Origin: Avibacterium sp. 21-586
GTDB taxonomy: Bacteria > Pseudomonadota > Gammaproteobacteria > Enterobacterales > Pasteurellaceae
Reading direction: 5' to 3'
Assembly (NCBI RefSeq): GCF_026226775.1
Contig: NZ_JAKKOD010000001.1
Span: forward strand, 1,552,001-1,616,000
DNA: 64,000 nucleotides
In this document: one piece after another, positions 32,088 through 42,223 of the stretch
Layout: the number at the start of each line of letters is the position of its first letter
How positions within the stretch are numbered: the stretch's first letter is position 1
Position numbers and translations under genes: made by a program
The notes under the pieces: generated by a model
Seen by the model: the letters and a program-made list of their open reading frames with translations, nothing else
Databases searched by the model: none
Told to the model about the DNA's origin: nothing

Positions 32088-32798
32088 GGGGCTGTATTAG
32101 ATTAGCAGTAATGTTAGTCTATAAAAATGAAGATAACTCATTGTAAACTCAAGAAATCTATACAGAAAAAACGGCTTGAATTTTTTGTGCTCGAAGTAAC
32201 AGCCTGTTCAGCAGCAAATTTATTAGAAATCAATCCTAATTCAGCTGCCTTATTTTATCGCAAAATTAGAGAGATGATTAGTTACCATTTAGCTCAAGAT
32301 GCTAATGAAGTTTTTGCAGGTGAAATTGAATTAGATGAAAGTTATTTTGGCGGAAAAGAAAAGGAAAAGGGGGAGATGTGCTAGGGGGAAAGCAGCTGTT
32401 TTTGACATGCTGAAATGAGATGGAAAAGTCTATACCGTTGTCGTTGAAAATACCTAGACAGATACCTTACTCCCTGTTATTAAAAAGAAAATTATGCCTG
32501 ATAGCATTGTTTACACCGATTATTATCACAGTTACGACGTGCTAGATGTGAGTGAATTTAAGCATTTCAGAATTAATCATTCAACCCATTTTGCCGAAGC
32601 AAAAAATCACATTAATGGGATTGAAAATTTCTGGAAACAGGTTAAAAGAGTGCTAAGAAAATATAACGGAATTAATAAGAAATCCTTTCCGTTATTCTTG
32701 AAAGAATGTGAATTTCGGTTTAACTTTGAAACACCAAAAGAACAGCTAAAAATGCTGCGATTTTGGTGTGGAATTTAGGGCTTATCTAATACAGAATC
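32088..32798 (+). mobile_element. IS1016-type element (IS1595 family), decayed copy
   Basis: 711 bp. The left end is GGGGCTGTATTAGAT. The right end has kept ATCTAATACAG, but its last four bases are AATC in place of CCCC. It is nearly identical to the second copy at 49681-50392. Exact 8-bp direct repeats flank it, so it is a genuine insertion, but the damaged terminus and transposase make it immobile. It lies between the araC-type gene and sdaA. Confidence 0.88.
32127..32778 (+). pseudogene. IS1016-type transposase, broken
   Basis: A DDE transposase of the ISXO2-like group. The N-terminal part runs from MKITHCKLKK to the first catalytic Asp in GEIELDESYFGGK. One A is then lost in an A run (GGCGGAAAAG against GGCGGAAAAAG in the other copy), which changes frame. 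Three further stops follow where the sister copy has sense codons. The C-terminal part, with YTDYYHSYDV and HINGIENFWKQVKR carrying the last two catalytic residues, resumes at about 32494. Confidence 0.88.
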
Positions 32799-32806
32799 TA
32801 AAAAAT
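32799..32806 (+). repeat. Right 8-bp target duplication of IS copy 1
   Basis: TAAAAAAT, identical to the octamer at 32080-32087. Confidence 0.8.
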
Positions 32807-32870
32807 TGATTAAAAATTTAACTAAAGAAATATATAAATTAGAAACATAAACTATGTTAAAAAATATTTA

Positions 32871-32891
32871 AAGGCAGAATAAATCTGTCTT
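32871..32891 (-). terminator. Possible sdaA terminator
   Basis: AAGGCAGA / TCTGTCTT stem (one G-U pair) 17 nt downstream of the sdaA stop; the minus-strand exit is AT-rich. Confidence 0.45.
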
Positions 32892-32907
32892 ATTATTTTT
32901 ATTCACC

Positions 32908-34272
32908 TTAAGTACAAGCCACTTTGATTGCTAAACCACCTTGTGAGGTTTCGCGGTATTTGGCGTTCATATCTTTGCCTGTTTCGTACATCGTTTCGAT
33001 GACTTTATCTAAGCTCACGCGTGGGTTAGAAGTGCGTTGCAATGCCATTCGGCTAGCATTAATGGCTTTGACAGAAGCAATTGCATTACGCTCAATGCAA
33101 GGCACTTGCACTTGACCTCCTACAGGATCGCAAGTCAGCCCAAGATTATGTTCCATTGCAATTTCTGCTGCCATACAAACTTGTTCAGGGCTACCGCCTA
33201 AAATTTCTGTTAAACCTGCTGCAGCCATTGAGCAAGCTACTCCCACTTCGCCTTGACATCCTACTTCTGCTCCTGAAATAGAAGCATTCATTTTGTACAG
33301 TGAGCCGATCATTCCGCAAGCAAGTAGGTAGCGTTCTACAATTTCATCGGTAATTGGCGAAATGAATTTTTCATAATAAGACAGCACCGCAGGCACGATA
33401 CCGCAAGCGCCGTTCGTTGGTGCGGTAACTACACGCCCACCAGCTGCATTTTCTTCATTGACTGCAAGGGCGTACATATTGACCCAATCGATCACTTTCA
33501 TTGGGTCGTTGGAAAGCCCATTATTGGCTTGCAGTAAACGATGTAAGGTCGCCGCACGGCGAACCACTTTGAGCGGGCCGGGTAATAATCCTTCGGTAAC
33601 CAAGCCGTGTTCGATACATTCTTTCATTGTTTGCCAAATGCGTTTTAGGTGTGTTTGCGTTGCTTCTTTTCCGTGTAAGGCGATTTCATTTTGTAACATC
33701 ACGCTAGATAGGGCTAAGCCGTTTTCTTTGCAATGATGCAAAATATCTGCCGCACTTTGATAAGGGAAAGGCACGTTGATATCGGACTCTTCCTGCTGAT
33801 TAAAGTGCGCTTCATCCACAATAAATCCACCACCAATAGAATAATAGGTTTGCTGATAAAGTAAGTTGTCATTTTCATAGGCGGACAGTGTCATTCCGTT
33901 TTCGTGTAAAGACAGAAAGGTTTGATGAAAGATCATATCGCTTTCATAAGCAAATTTCGCCAGTTGTTGCCCTCGCGCTAGAGGCAAAAGTGCGGTGCTT
34001 TTTACATCAGAAATAAATTTAGCAATTAAATCAATATCCACATCGTGCGGTAAATAGCCCGCTAATCCCATAATAATGGCAATATCGGTATTATGCCCAC
34101 GCCCTGTCATTGAAAGTGAGCCATAAACATCCACCTTAACTTGGGTTACCTGGGCGAGTAAATTTTTCGCCACTAAGTCATCGACAAATTGCTTACCCGC
34201 TTTCATTGGCCCAACGGTATGAGAGCTAGAAGGCCCAATGCCGATTTTAAACATATCAAAAACACTAATCAT
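32908..34272 (-). CDS. sdaA: L-serine ammonia-lyase SdaA
   Basis: A 4Fe-4S enzyme that deaminates L-serine to pyruvate and ammonia. 454 aa in one chain, the E. coli-type fusion of beta and alpha domains. The start MISVFDMFKIGIGPSSSHTVGP is standard. The cluster cysteines lie in TNGACGIVPAV, GCQGEVGVACSMAAAGL and CDPVGGQVQVPCIERNA. In relatives it is paired with the serine transporter sdaC; here only a stump of that gene survives upstream. Confidence 0.95.
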   Translation of the reverse strand: MISVFDMFKIGIGPSSSHTVGPMKAGKQFVDDLVAKNLLAQVTQVKVDVYGSLSMTGRGHNTDIAIIMGLAGYLPHDVDIDLIAKFISDVKSTALLPLARGQQLAKFAYESDMIFHQTFLSLHENGMTLSAYENDNLLYQQTYYSIGGGFIVDEAHFNQQEESDINVPFPYQSAADILHHCKENGLALSSVMLQNEIALHGKEATQTHLKRIWQTMKECIEHGLVTEGLLPGPLKVVRRAATLHRLLQANNGLSNDPMKVIDWVNMYALAVNEENAAGGRVVTAPTNGACGIVPAVLSYYEKFISPITDEIVERYLLACGMIGSLYKMNASISGAEVGCQGEVGVACSMAAAGLTEILGGSPEQVCMAAEIAMEHNLGLTCDPVGGQVQVPCIERNAIASVKAINASRMALQRTSNPRVSLDKVIETMYETGKDMNAKYRETSQGGLAIKVACT

Positions 34273-34349
34273 CGTTTGCTCGAAATTTTCTGGCAGGCAT
34301 TTTGTCCTGCTTAAGGTTATTATTCTAAAAAGTGCGTATTCTATCTTAA

Positions 34350-34630
34350 TTAATAAAATAATCCATACACCACTGCGGAGATTGCAATCGTTCCCATAAT
34401 GGTGACGAAAACATTGCTGGCATAGCCTTGATAACTCGCCATTGCTGGCACTTTACGAATAGCATACATTGGCATTAAAAACAGAATTGCGGCGATAATT
34501 GGCCCACCAATAGACTCAATTAAACCAAGAATGCTTGGATTGATAATTGTCACAGCCCATAAGGTTAATAAAAAGAAAAGTGCGGTGAAAACATTTCTAT
34601 TTTTTTACGGTAGGTAGGGTAAATAGAAAG
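34350..34630 (-). pseudogene. sdaC: Remnant of serine transporter SdaC (C-terminal end only)
   Basis: The last ~90 codons of an SdaC-type (HAAAP family) proton/serine symporter remain: [28 protein letters not shown] and [19 protein letters not shown]. Upstream, YRKK continues in another frame across an A7 run (34600-34606), so a frameshift is also present. The remaining ~320 codons are gone. An uptake signal lies inside the retained sequence. Position 5' of sdaA is where sdaC sits in relatives. Confidence 0.8.
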
Positions 34631-34654
34631 ATTTCATTTTATGTGAGAAATAAA

Positions 34655-34682
34655 AAAGCGTTGTACTTTTATACAACGCTTT
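34655..34682 (-). terminator. fbp terminator
   Basis: Stem AAAGCGTTGTA / TACAACGCTTT followed by TTTTTATTT on the minus strand, 19 nt downstream of fbp. Confidence 0.85.
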
Positions 34683-34700
34683 AACCTATGGTAATTATTC

Positions 34701-35693
34701 TTAATCCATAAAACTTTGTGCTTTTTCCACCATTTCTTTTGAGCCAACAAAGAACGGTGAGCGTTGGTGTAATTCGGTTGGCTGAATATCTAAAATTCGC
34801 TGATAGCCATCAGTGGCAAGACCGCCCGCTTGTTCGGCTAAAAATGCCATTGGATTACCTTCATAAAGCAAACGAAGTTTACCATTTGGATAGTTTGTAG
34901 CACTTGGATAAATATAAATCCCACCTTTTAATAAATTGCGGTGGAAGTCAGAAACCAAAGAGCCAATATAGCGTGACGTATAAGGACGCTGAGTAGCTTT
35001 ATCTTCTTCTTGGCAGTATTTAATGTATTTTTTTACCCCTAATGGGAATTTAAGATATTGGCCTTCGTTAATGGAATAAATTTTGCCGGTTGCGGGCATT
35101 TGGATATTTTCGTGCGAAAGGCAGAATACGCCTAAAGAAGGATCGTAAGTAAAGCCATTTACCCCGTTTCCTGTGGTGTAAACTAACATCGTTGATGAGC
35201 CATAAACAATGTAGCCTGCCGCCACTTGGCGATGCCCTGGTTGTAAAAAATCATCTAAGGTTACTGGCGTACCAATAGGGGAAACACGGTGGTAAATAGA
35301 AAAAATCGTCCCAACGGCAACATTGACATCAATATTTGATGATCCATCTAAGGGATCGGTTAAAATCACATATTTTGCATTGCGTCCGCGTTCCGTATCA
35401 AAGGCAACAAAATTTTCTTCTTCCTCAGAGGCAAATCCCGCCACCTCTTCCCGCGCTATGAGAGCTTGTTTCATCGTGTTGTGTGCAAATAAATCTAATT
35501 TCATTTGCACTTCACCCTGTACGTTTTCTATCCCAGAATTGCCGATAATGTTGTTGGTCAGTCCTGCTTTGTTAATATCGCGATGGATCACTTTCGCCAC
35601 TAAGCGAATAGAAGAAAGAATACCCGAAAGCTCGCCTTTCGCATTGGGATATTCGGCTTGCTTTTCGACAATAAATTGCCCTAACGTTTTCAT
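34701..35693 (-). CDS. fbp: Fructose-1,6-bisphosphatase class I
   Basis: Gluconeogenic hydrolysis of fructose-1,6-bisphosphate. 330 aa against 332 in E. coli. The metal-binding motif [17 protein letters not shown] is near residue 112-128, SEEEENF near 88, and [22 protein letters not shown] near 256. It is divergent from mpl, the same arrangement as in E. coli. Confidence 0.96.
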   Translation of the reverse strand: MKTLGQFIVEKQAEYPNAKGELSGILSSIRLVAKVIHRDINKAGLTNNIIGNSGIENVQGEVQMKLDLFAHNTMKQALIAREEVAGFASEEEENFVAFDTERGRNAKYVILTDPLDGSSNIDVNVAVGTIFSIYHRVSPIGTPVTLDDFLQPGHRQVAAGYIVYGSSTMLVYTTGNGVNGFTYDPSLGVFCLSHENIQMPATGKIYSINEGQYLKFPLGVKKYIKYCQEEDKATQRPYTSRYIGSLVSDFHRNLLKGGIYIYPSATNYPNGKLRLLYEGNPMAFLAEQAGGLATDGYQRILDIQPTELHQRSPFFVGSKEMVEKAQSFMD

Positions 35694-35840
35694 AATTTGC
35701 CCTTATTTTGATTGAATACATTGTACAGTTTGAATGAGTTGATTTATTATAGCTAGCCTTTGAGCAAGAGAAATAATCTCCTATTGAGTTTGTGATCTCA
35801 GGCACATTTTATTTTCGTTTTTTGTATAAGAGATAAAAAA

Positions 35841-37211
35841 ATGACACAAAAACATATTCATATTCTTGGAATCTGCGGCACCTTTATGGGGGGCGTGGCA
35901 ATTATTGCCAAACAAATGGGATATAAAGTAACGGGATCGGATGTTAATGTGTATCCGCCAATGAGTACTTTTTTACAGGAAAATCAAATTGAAATTATCT
36001 CTAATTATGAGCCAACCCAGCTTGAGCCGGCACCAGATTTGGTGTTAATTGGCAATGCGATGAAGCGTGGCAATCCTTGCGTGGAATATGTGCTTGAGAA
36101 CGGTTTACCTTATACTTCAGGTCCACAGTGGCTGCACGATAATTTATTGCATGATCGTTGGGTGCTAGCAGTTTCCGGTACGCACGGTAAAACGACCACA
36201 ACAGGTATGCTCAGTTGGATTTTAGAGAAAAACGGATTAAACCCAGGCTTTTTAATTGGTGGCATTGCGGGCAATTTTGGTACGTCCGCCCGTTTAGGTG
36301 AAAGTCCATTTTTTGTAATCGAAGCCGATGAATATGATACCGCATTTTTTGATAAACGCTCAAAATTCATTCACTACAATCCAAAAACCTTGATTATCAA
36401 TAATATAGGTTTTGATCACGCTGATATTTTTGATGATCTAAAAGCGATCCAACGCCAATTTCACCATATGATCCGCACCATTCCTGTAAGTGGACGCATT
36501 TTATCTTTCGCCAATGAACAAAGTGTAAAAGAAACCTTAGAAATGGGCTGTTGGTCTGAACAGCAATTCTTGGGAGAAGGACAAGAATGGTATGCCGAAC
36601 GCATCACCAATGATTGCACCGAGTTTTCTGTGTATCATTTTGGTCAAAAAGCGGCACAAGTGAAATGGAATATTGTTGGACAACATAATATGCACAACGC
36701 ATTAATGGCGATTGCGGCAGCGTATCACGCTGGCGTGTCGATTGAAAATGCCTGTGCCGCTTTAGGTAGTTTCATTAATGCAAAACGTCGCTTAGAGCTA
36801 AAAGGCGAAGTGAATGGCGTTAGCGTGTATGATGATTTTGCTCATCACCCTGCAGAAATTCTCGCAACCTTAACCGCTCTTCGCGATAAAGTAGGGGGCG
36901 GCGTGCGAATTCTTGCAGTGCTAGAACCCCGTTCTAACACAATGAAAATGGGCGTTCATAAAGATGAACTAGCACCAGCGCTAGCGCGTGCAGACCATAT
37001 CTTTTTATTACAGCCAGACAACATTCCTTGGGATGTCGTGGAAATCGCAAACCAATGCATTCAACCTGCCAGCTGGACTGCAAATTTAGATAAATTGGTT
37101 GATATGATTGTGGCTGAAGCAAAACCAAGCGACCACATTTTAGTTATGTCTAATGGTAGCTTTGGGGGGATTCATAAAAAATTATTAGCTAAACTAGCGA
37201 ATGAAAAATAA
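35841..37211 (+). CDS. mpl: Murein-peptide ligase Mpl
   Basis: Joins recycled murein tripeptide (L-Ala-gamma-D-Glu-mDAP) to UDP-MurNAc, bypassing MurC-E in peptidoglycan recycling. 456 aa. N-terminal Rossmann domain HILGICGTFMGGVAIIAKQ, ATP P-loop AVSGTHGKTTTTGMLSWI near residue 111, and the Mur-ligase signature VYDDFAHHPAEILATL near 331-346. Confidence 0.96.
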   Translation: MTQKHIHILGICGTFMGGVAIIAKQMGYKVTGSDVNVYPPMSTFLQENQIEIISNYEPTQLEPAPDLVLIGNAMKRGNPCVEYVLENGLPYTSGPQWLHDNLLHDRWVLAVSGTHGKTTTTGMLSWILEKNGLNPGFLIGGIAGNFGTSARLGESPFFVIEADEYDTAFFDKRSKFIHYNPKTLIINNIGFDHADIFDDLKAIQRQFHHMIRTIPVSGRILSFANEQSVKETLEMGCWSEQQFLGEGQEWYAERITNDCTEFSVYHFGQKAAQVKWNIVGQHNMHNALMAIAAAYHAGVSIENACAALGSFINAKRRLELKGEVNGVSVYDDFAHHPAEILATLTALRDKVGGGVRILAVLEPRSNTMKMGVHKDELAPALARADHIFLLQPDNIPWDVVEIANQCIQPASWTANLDKLVDMIVAEAKPSDHILVMSNGSFGGIHKKLLAKLANEK

Positions 37212-37265
37212 AGCAAATTTATTGAAAATAAAAAGTGCTATTTTAACAATATGCTGTTAATATAA

Positions 37266-37286
37266 ATATCGCTTTTTAAGCGATAT
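37266..37286 (+). terminator. Hairpin between mpl and the cold-shock gene
   Basis: Perfect 9-bp stem ATATCGCTT / AAGCGATAT with a TTT loop. No T tract follows, so it may instead belong to the long (~170 nt) leader of the cold-shock mRNA. Confidence 0.5.
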
Positions 37287-37387
37287 AGAGATAACAATCA
37301 ATAATCGGTGGCTATATTTAAAGTTTTTTATTTTATCATCATAATATTATTGCGTTATCTAAGATTAGATTTAACTTAGGATTCAAA

Positions 37388-37597
37388 ATGTCTAAAAATA
37401 ATGGAACCGTAAAATGGTTCAATGAAACAAAAGGGTTTGGTTTTTTACAATCAGAAGGTGGAGAAGAAGTGTTTGTGCATTTCTCAGCAATTCAATCTAA
37501 AGGATTTCGCACCTTAAAAGAAGGTCAAGCCGTGGAGTTTGATATTATTGATGATAAAAGAGGAAAAAAAGCAGAAAACGTAATAGTTTTAGCTTAA
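37388..37597 (+). CDS. Cold-shock-domain protein
   Basis: A 69-aa single cold-shock domain. It binds single-stranded RNA/DNA through RNP1 KGFGFLQ and RNP2 VFVHFSAI; the start [14 protein letters not shown] is canonical. Whether it is a cold-induced CspA-type or a growth-phase CspD-type protein cannot be settled from sequence. The gap before it could encode a long regulatory 5' leader as in cspA. SD AGGA precedes ATG. Confidence 0.93.
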   Translation: MSKNNGTVKWFNETKGFGFLQSEGGEEVFVHFSAIQSKGFRTLKEGQAVEFDIIDDKRGKKAENVIVLA

Positions 37598-37610
37598 TTC
37601 CTTAGAAAAT

Positions 37611-37638
37611 AAACCATCACGAAAAAGTGATGGTTTTT
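37611..37638 (+). terminator. Terminator of the cold-shock gene
   Basis: Stem AAACCATCAC / GTGATGGTTT followed by TTTACTTTT, 14 nt after the stop. Confidence 0.88.
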
Positions 37639-37651
37639 ACTTTTCTAGGAA

Positions 37652-37975
37652 TTATTTCTTCCAAATAATATGATATTCCCGATCATTTTCTCGATGTGAA
37701 ATTAGGAATTTAGCAAAAATATCATTCATTTCATCATTATCATCAACAAGCCCAATCCAAACTTCAGCATACTCGTCAGGCTCAATTAATACTCCAATTT
37801 CCTGTTCCCAATTATCCGCAGTTTCTACAAATTCCACCGCACCGCGTTGTTCAAATTCTAGGTTGAAGAGTAAAATATCGGCGGGATCCAGATTTTCTGC
37901 CGCCATTTCAAGAAAAATATCATAGGCAATATCAATCGCCGTATCAGGATCTAATTTTTTGATGGATTCTGTCAT
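37652..37975 (-). CDS. Acidic double-stranded-DNA-mimic protein (YciU/HI1450 family)
   Basis: 107 aa, strongly acidic. [29 protein letters not shown] is spread over residues 17-45 and matches YciU of E. coli and HI1450 of H. influenzae. The fold places carboxylates like DNA phosphates; the H. influenzae protein was reported to interact with HU. The cellular role is unproven. It is a single gene between two terminators. Confidence 0.85.
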   Translation of the reverse strand: MTESIKKLDPDTAIDIAYDIFLEMAAENLDPADILLFNLEFEQRGAVEFVETADNWEQEIGVLIEPDEYAEVWIGLVDDNDEMNDIFAKFLISHRENDREYHIIWKK

Positions 37976-38139
37976 TATTTATGTCCAAGAATGATAAAAA
38001 GAAATCATAGCATATACTGATATATGAGAAAATGGAACCATCATAAAATATGGTAATGATATTAGGCAAATGAAAAGTGGAAAAATAGATGGGAAAAGCC
38101 ATCATTGATAGTAAATTTTATATTTAGAGTAAATAATAA

Positions 38140-38163
38140 AAGGGGATAATATGTTATCCCCTT
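38140..38163 (-). terminator. adk terminator
   Basis: Perfect 10-bp stem AAGGGGATAA / TTATCCCCTT, then TTATTATTT on the minus strand; it begins 6 nt after the adk stop. Confidence 0.88.
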
Positions 38164-38168
38164 AACTT

Positions 38169-38867
<699 letters not shown>

Positions 38868-38980
38868 TCAAGACTCACGCTGTGATAGCAAGTAAATTTA
38901 TTTTAGTTAGCAAGAAAATAAAGCCAAAAAGCACCGCACTTTATCTGGGAAGTTGTTAATTTTGATTGATAAAAAGAAAA

Positions 38981-39007
38981 AAGTCGTAAGCGATTAACTT
39001 ACGACTT
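38981..39007 (-). terminator. tRNA-Ser terminator
   Basis: Stem AAGTCGTAAG / CTTACGACTT, followed by TTTTTCTTTTT on the minus strand; it begins 10 nt from the tRNA 3' end. Confidence 0.88.
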
Positions 39008-39016
39008 CTCAGAATA

Positions 39017-39106
39017 TGGCGGAGGAAAAGAGATTCGAACTCTTGGAGGGCGTAAACCCTCGCCGGTTTTCAAGACCGGTGCCTTCAACCACTCGACCAT
39101 TCCTCC
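39017..39106 (-). tRNA. tRNA-Ser (TGA)
   Basis: A 90-nt class II tRNA with encoded CCA. Acceptor GGAGGAA pairs with TTCCTCC allowing one wobble, the anticodon arm is CCGGT-CTTGAAA-ACCGG (anticodon TGA), and a long variable arm CGAGGG...CCCTC follows. Confidence 0.95.
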
Positions 39107-39254
39107 GTGGAACGAGGCGTATATTAGAGATTTCTTATATTCAAGTCAATCAATTCTTTTTAAAATTGATTCGTTTGATTGTTTTTAGTTCAATTGCCTA
39201 TTTTTTTATTAAAAATAGCACGGTTAAATCCTTAATGTGCTATTTCACAGACCA

Positions 39255-40517
39255 TTAAGAACGCTTCATAATCTCGAAAAACTCTTCGTTAGTTTTGGCA
39301 ACGGCGAGTTTATCAATAAGGAATTCCATTGCTTCCACTTCACCCATTGGGTTAAGGATTTTGCGTAGAATCCACATTTTTTGTAGTTCGTCAGGGGTAG
39401 TGAGTAAATCTTCTTTACGCGTGCCTGAACGGTTAAAGTCGATAGCTGGGAATACACGTTTTTCAGCGATTTTACGCGAAAGATGCAGCTCCATATTCCC
39501 CGTTCCTTTAAATTCTTCAAAGATCACTTCATCCATTTTTGACCCAGTATCCACAAGCGCAGTCGCAATAATGGTTAAACTTCCGCCTTCTTCAACGTTA
39601 CGCGCTGCACCGAAGAAACGTTTTGGACGATGTAAGGCGTTGGCATCCACACCACCAGAAAGGATTTTACCTGAAGCAGGGGTTACGGTGTTATAAGCAC
39701 GAGCAAGACGCGTGATACTATCTAATAAAATCACCACGTCTTTTTTGTGTTCGACTAAACGTTTTGCTTTTTCGATAACCATTTCAGCAACCTGAACGTG
39801 TCGTGAGGCGGGTTCATCAAAGGTTGAAGCAATCACTTCACCTTTTACAGAACGTTGCATTTCTGTTACTTCTTCTGGACGTTCGTCAATTAACAATACG
39901 ATAAGTACACATTCAGGATAGTTGTGAGTGATGCTTTGTGCAATGTTTTGTAGCAACATCGTTTTCCCCGCTTTTGGCGGCGCAACAATCAAGCCTCGTT
40001 GACCTTTCCCGATAGGGGAGGCTAAATCTAAAATACGCGCGGTTAAATCTTCTGTTGAGCCGTTTCCACGTTCCATTCTTAAACGTGAATTTGCGTGAAG
40101 TGGGGTTAAATTTTCAAATAAAATTTTGCTGCGTGAAACTTCAGGTTTGTCATCATTCACTTGATCCACTTTTAGCAAAGCAAAATAGCGTTCCCCTTCT
40201 TTTGGTGGACGAATTTTACCTTCTATTTTATCCCCTGTTTGTAAGTTGAAACGGCGAATTTGGCTTGGAGAAACATAGATGTCGTCAGGACCTGCAAGGT
40301 AGGAGCTATCAGCGGAACGTAAGAAACCAAAACCATCAGGTAGGATTTCTAACACGCCGCCACCGAAAATATCCTCACCGCTTTTTGCGTGTTGTTTTAG
40401 AATTGCAAAGACAATATCTTGTTTACGTAAACGTGCTAGATTTTCTAAGCCCATTTTTTCTTCACCGAGTTTTACAAGCTCAGAAACAGGCATATTTTTA
40501 AGTTCTGTTAAATGCAT
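39255..40517 (-). CDS. rho: Transcription termination factor Rho
   Basis: Hexameric RNA-dependent ATPase/helicase that releases RNA polymerase. 420 aa against 419 in E. coli. N-terminal RNA-binding cold-shock-like domain with [23 protein letters not shown] split over 62-84. Walker [17 protein letters not shown] is near 178-193, Walker [12 protein letters not shown] near 261, Q-loop [20 protein letters not shown] near 323. The gene is monocistronic. Confidence 0.98.
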   Translation of the reverse strand: MHLTELKNMPVSELVKLGEEKMGLENLARLRKQDIVFAILKQHAKSGEDIFGGGVLEILPDGFGFLRSADSSYLAGPDDIYVSPSQIRRFNLQTGDKIEGKIRPPKEGERYFALLKVDQVNDDKPEVSRSKILFENLTPLHANSRLRMERGNGSTEDLTARILDLASPIGKGQRGLIVAPPKAGKTMLLQNIAQSITHNYPECVLIVLLIDERPEEVTEMQRSVKGEVIASTFDEPASRHVQVAEMVIEKAKRLVEHKKDVVILLDSITRLARAYNTVTPASGKILSGGVDANALHRPKRFFGAARNVEEGGSLTIIATALVDTGSKMDEVIFEEFKGTGNMELHLSRKIAEKRVFPAIDFNRSGTRKEDLLTTPDELQKMWILRKILNPMGEVEAMEFLIDKLAVAKTNEEFFEIMKRS

Positions 40518-40841
40518 AATAATTTGAAATAGTTGTTAGATTGGAAAATGAATTTGTTATGAAGATATTTGAATATTGAATGTATGCAAAGTTATCATTA
40601 AATAGCGCTAATGTCTAGGAAATAAAGGAATAAATAATAAAAAATTGGCTAATTGTATTAATTCTAGTTAAGGGTGATCTGTTTATTTAGGCTGAGTTTA
40701 TGCAAAGGGCGGTTGGTAATTGTTTAAAAATATACTTTGAATAATGATTATTAATATTGTTATGGTGTTTTTTCCTTTCTAAAATAAGCAAAATTTTTTG
40801 AAAATGAAAACTTATCTACAAGAAAAGGATAAAAAACACTT
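40518..40841. other. 324-bp gap upstream of a decayed hugZ-like gene
   Basis: AT-rich and non-coding. The rightward half carries the Fur-like box described separately; the leftward end is the rho leader. Nothing else stands out. Confidence 0.5.
40740..40758 (+). promoter_or_regulatory. Fur-box-like iron operator
   Basis: AATAATGATTATTAATATT can be read as the tandem hexamers AATAAT GATTAT TAATAT, close to the Fur repeat (GATAAT)3. It lies about 85 bp upstream of the hugZ-like remnant, which is a haem/iron gene in relatives, so the context fits. Binding is inferred. Confidence 0.55.
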
Positions 40842-41128
40842 ATGAAAAGGAAATTTTCACCCTTGTATGTCGTATTGGCAGATACTCCTGATTTGCACCC
40901 CCTTATCGAAGATGAAAGCGACAGCCAATTTTTGCTCGGTACCGCTTAACGGCTTATGCGCAAATCGTTGAAGTGGCGAGGGATTCTGAACAATGGCAAA
41001 TTGGTACGGCATTATGGCAAAATCACCACGGCAAGGTGATGAAAGAATTGGTTCAGTTCCAAGATTTCTCGCTATTTCATTTGAGCCCACAGCAAGGATT
41101 GTTTGTCAAAGGTTTTGTTCAAGCCTAA
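40842..41128 (+). pseudogene. Decayed HugZ/HutZ-like haem-utilisation gene
   Basis: The first frame reads FSPLYVVLADT and LIEDESDSQFLLGTA then stops at TAA. The homologous C-terminus continues in another frame from about 40949: AYAQIVEVARDSEQWQIGTA, ELVQFQDFSLFHLSPQQGLF and VKGFVQA before the final stop. This matches the C-terminal half of HugZ/HutZ-type haem-degrading proteins (pyridoxamine-oxidase fold). The N-terminal part and the stretch between ADT and LIEDE are shortened. I identify it by remembered family features, so an alignment is needed to be sure. Confidence 0.65.
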
Positions 41129-41173
41129 TTGCAAAAAAGCGCCGCACTTTATTAGCGGGGTTTTATTATGCAG

Positions 41174-41214
41174 AAAAAGTGCGGTGAAAAATGTTGAAAT
41201 TTTCCACCGCACTT
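41174..41214 (-). terminator. Inverted uptake-signal pair after lipA
   Basis: AAAAAGTGCGGTGAAAA and TTTTCCACCGCACTT face each other, 30 nt beyond the lipA stop. It is a terminator-like hairpin of two uptake signals. Confidence 0.65.
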
Positions 41215-41243
41215 AATGTAAGCGAGATTTTTTGGTTGCGTGA

Positions 41244-42206
41244 TTATTTCACCAATCCGCCGCTAGCTTGTAGATCGGCGTGGTAAGATGAACGCACGAA
41301 AGGCCCGCAGGCGGCGTGTTCAAAGCCCATTTTGTTGGCTTTATCACGAAACTCGTCAAATTCTTCAGGCGGAACATAGCGTGCCACAGGTAAATGATGG
41401 CGGCTAGGTTGCAGATATTGTCCGAGAGTGAGCATTGTTACACCGTTAGTGCGTAAATCTTGCATCACTTGCAAAATTTCTTCATTGGTTTCGCCTAAGC
41501 CCACCATTAAGCCTGATTTAGTTGGAATATCAGGGAACATTGCTTTGAACTCACGCAATAATTTAAGCGACCATTCATAATCTGCCCCTGGACGGATATC
41601 GCGATACAAGCGTGGCACATTTTCCAAATTGTGGTTGAACACATCTGGTGGATTATCTTTTAATTTTTCTAGCGCTTGTTCGATGCGTCCACGGAAATCA
41701 GGCACAAGGATTTCAATTTTGATTCCTGGATTAAGTGCGCGGATTTCTTTCACACATTCAGCGAAGTGGCCTGCACCACGGTCAGGTAGATCATCGCGAT
41801 CTACCGAAGTGATCACCACATAACGTAATTTCATATCCTGAATAGTTTCGGCTAATTTGCGCGGTTCATCAGGATCAGGCGGTAAAGGCTTGCCGTGTGC
41901 TACATCACAGAATGGGCAGCGACGCGTACAAATTGCGCCTAAGATCATAAAGGTTGCCGTGCCGTGGTTAAAACATTCGTGCAAGTTAGGGCAAGAGGCC
42001 TCTTCGCACACTGAATGCAAACCGTGGCGACGCATTCCATTTTTGATGCTATCAATTTTTGCTGAATTGGCTGGAAGTTTGATTTTCATCCACTCAGGCT
42101 TTTTCAATAAAGGCTGGTTGGGATCAATATTTTTTACTGGGATAATGGACGTTTTTGCAGCATCACGATATTTTACGCCACGTTCCATTTTAAAAGGAGT
42201 TGCCAT
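41244..42206 (-). CDS. lipA: Lipoyl synthase LipA
   Basis: A radical-SAM enzyme inserting two sulphurs into octanoyl groups on lipoyl domains. 320 aa. Auxiliary cluster cysteines [12 protein letters not shown] near residues 67-78, radical-SAM cluster CTRRCPFC near 93-100, and the C-terminal [12 protein letters not shown] with the Ser ligand of the auxiliary cluster. It lies 17 nt after lipB, so the lipoate pathway is one operon. Confidence 0.97.
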   Translation of the reverse strand: MATPFKMERGVKYRDAAKTSIIPVKNIDPNQPLLKKPEWMKIKLPANSAKIDSIKNGMRRHGLHSVCEEASCPNLHECFNHGTATFMILGAICTRRCPFCDVAHGKPLPPDPDEPRKLAETIQDMKLRYVVITSVDRDDLPDRGAGHFAECVKEIRALNPGIKIEILVPDFRGRIEQALEKLKDNPPDVFNHNLENVPRLYRDIRPGADYEWSLKLLREFKAMFPDIPTKSGLMVGLGETNEEILQVMQDLRTNGVTMLTLGQYLQPSRHHLPVARYVPPEEFDEFRDKANKMGFEHAACGPFVRSSYHADLQASGGLVK

Positions 42207-42223
42207 TAATGATCCTATTTTTG

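Noticed and set aside
35572-35805. Possible small gene overlapping the fbp start
   Set aside because: It is the shifted frame of the fbp N-terminus and its promoter gap.
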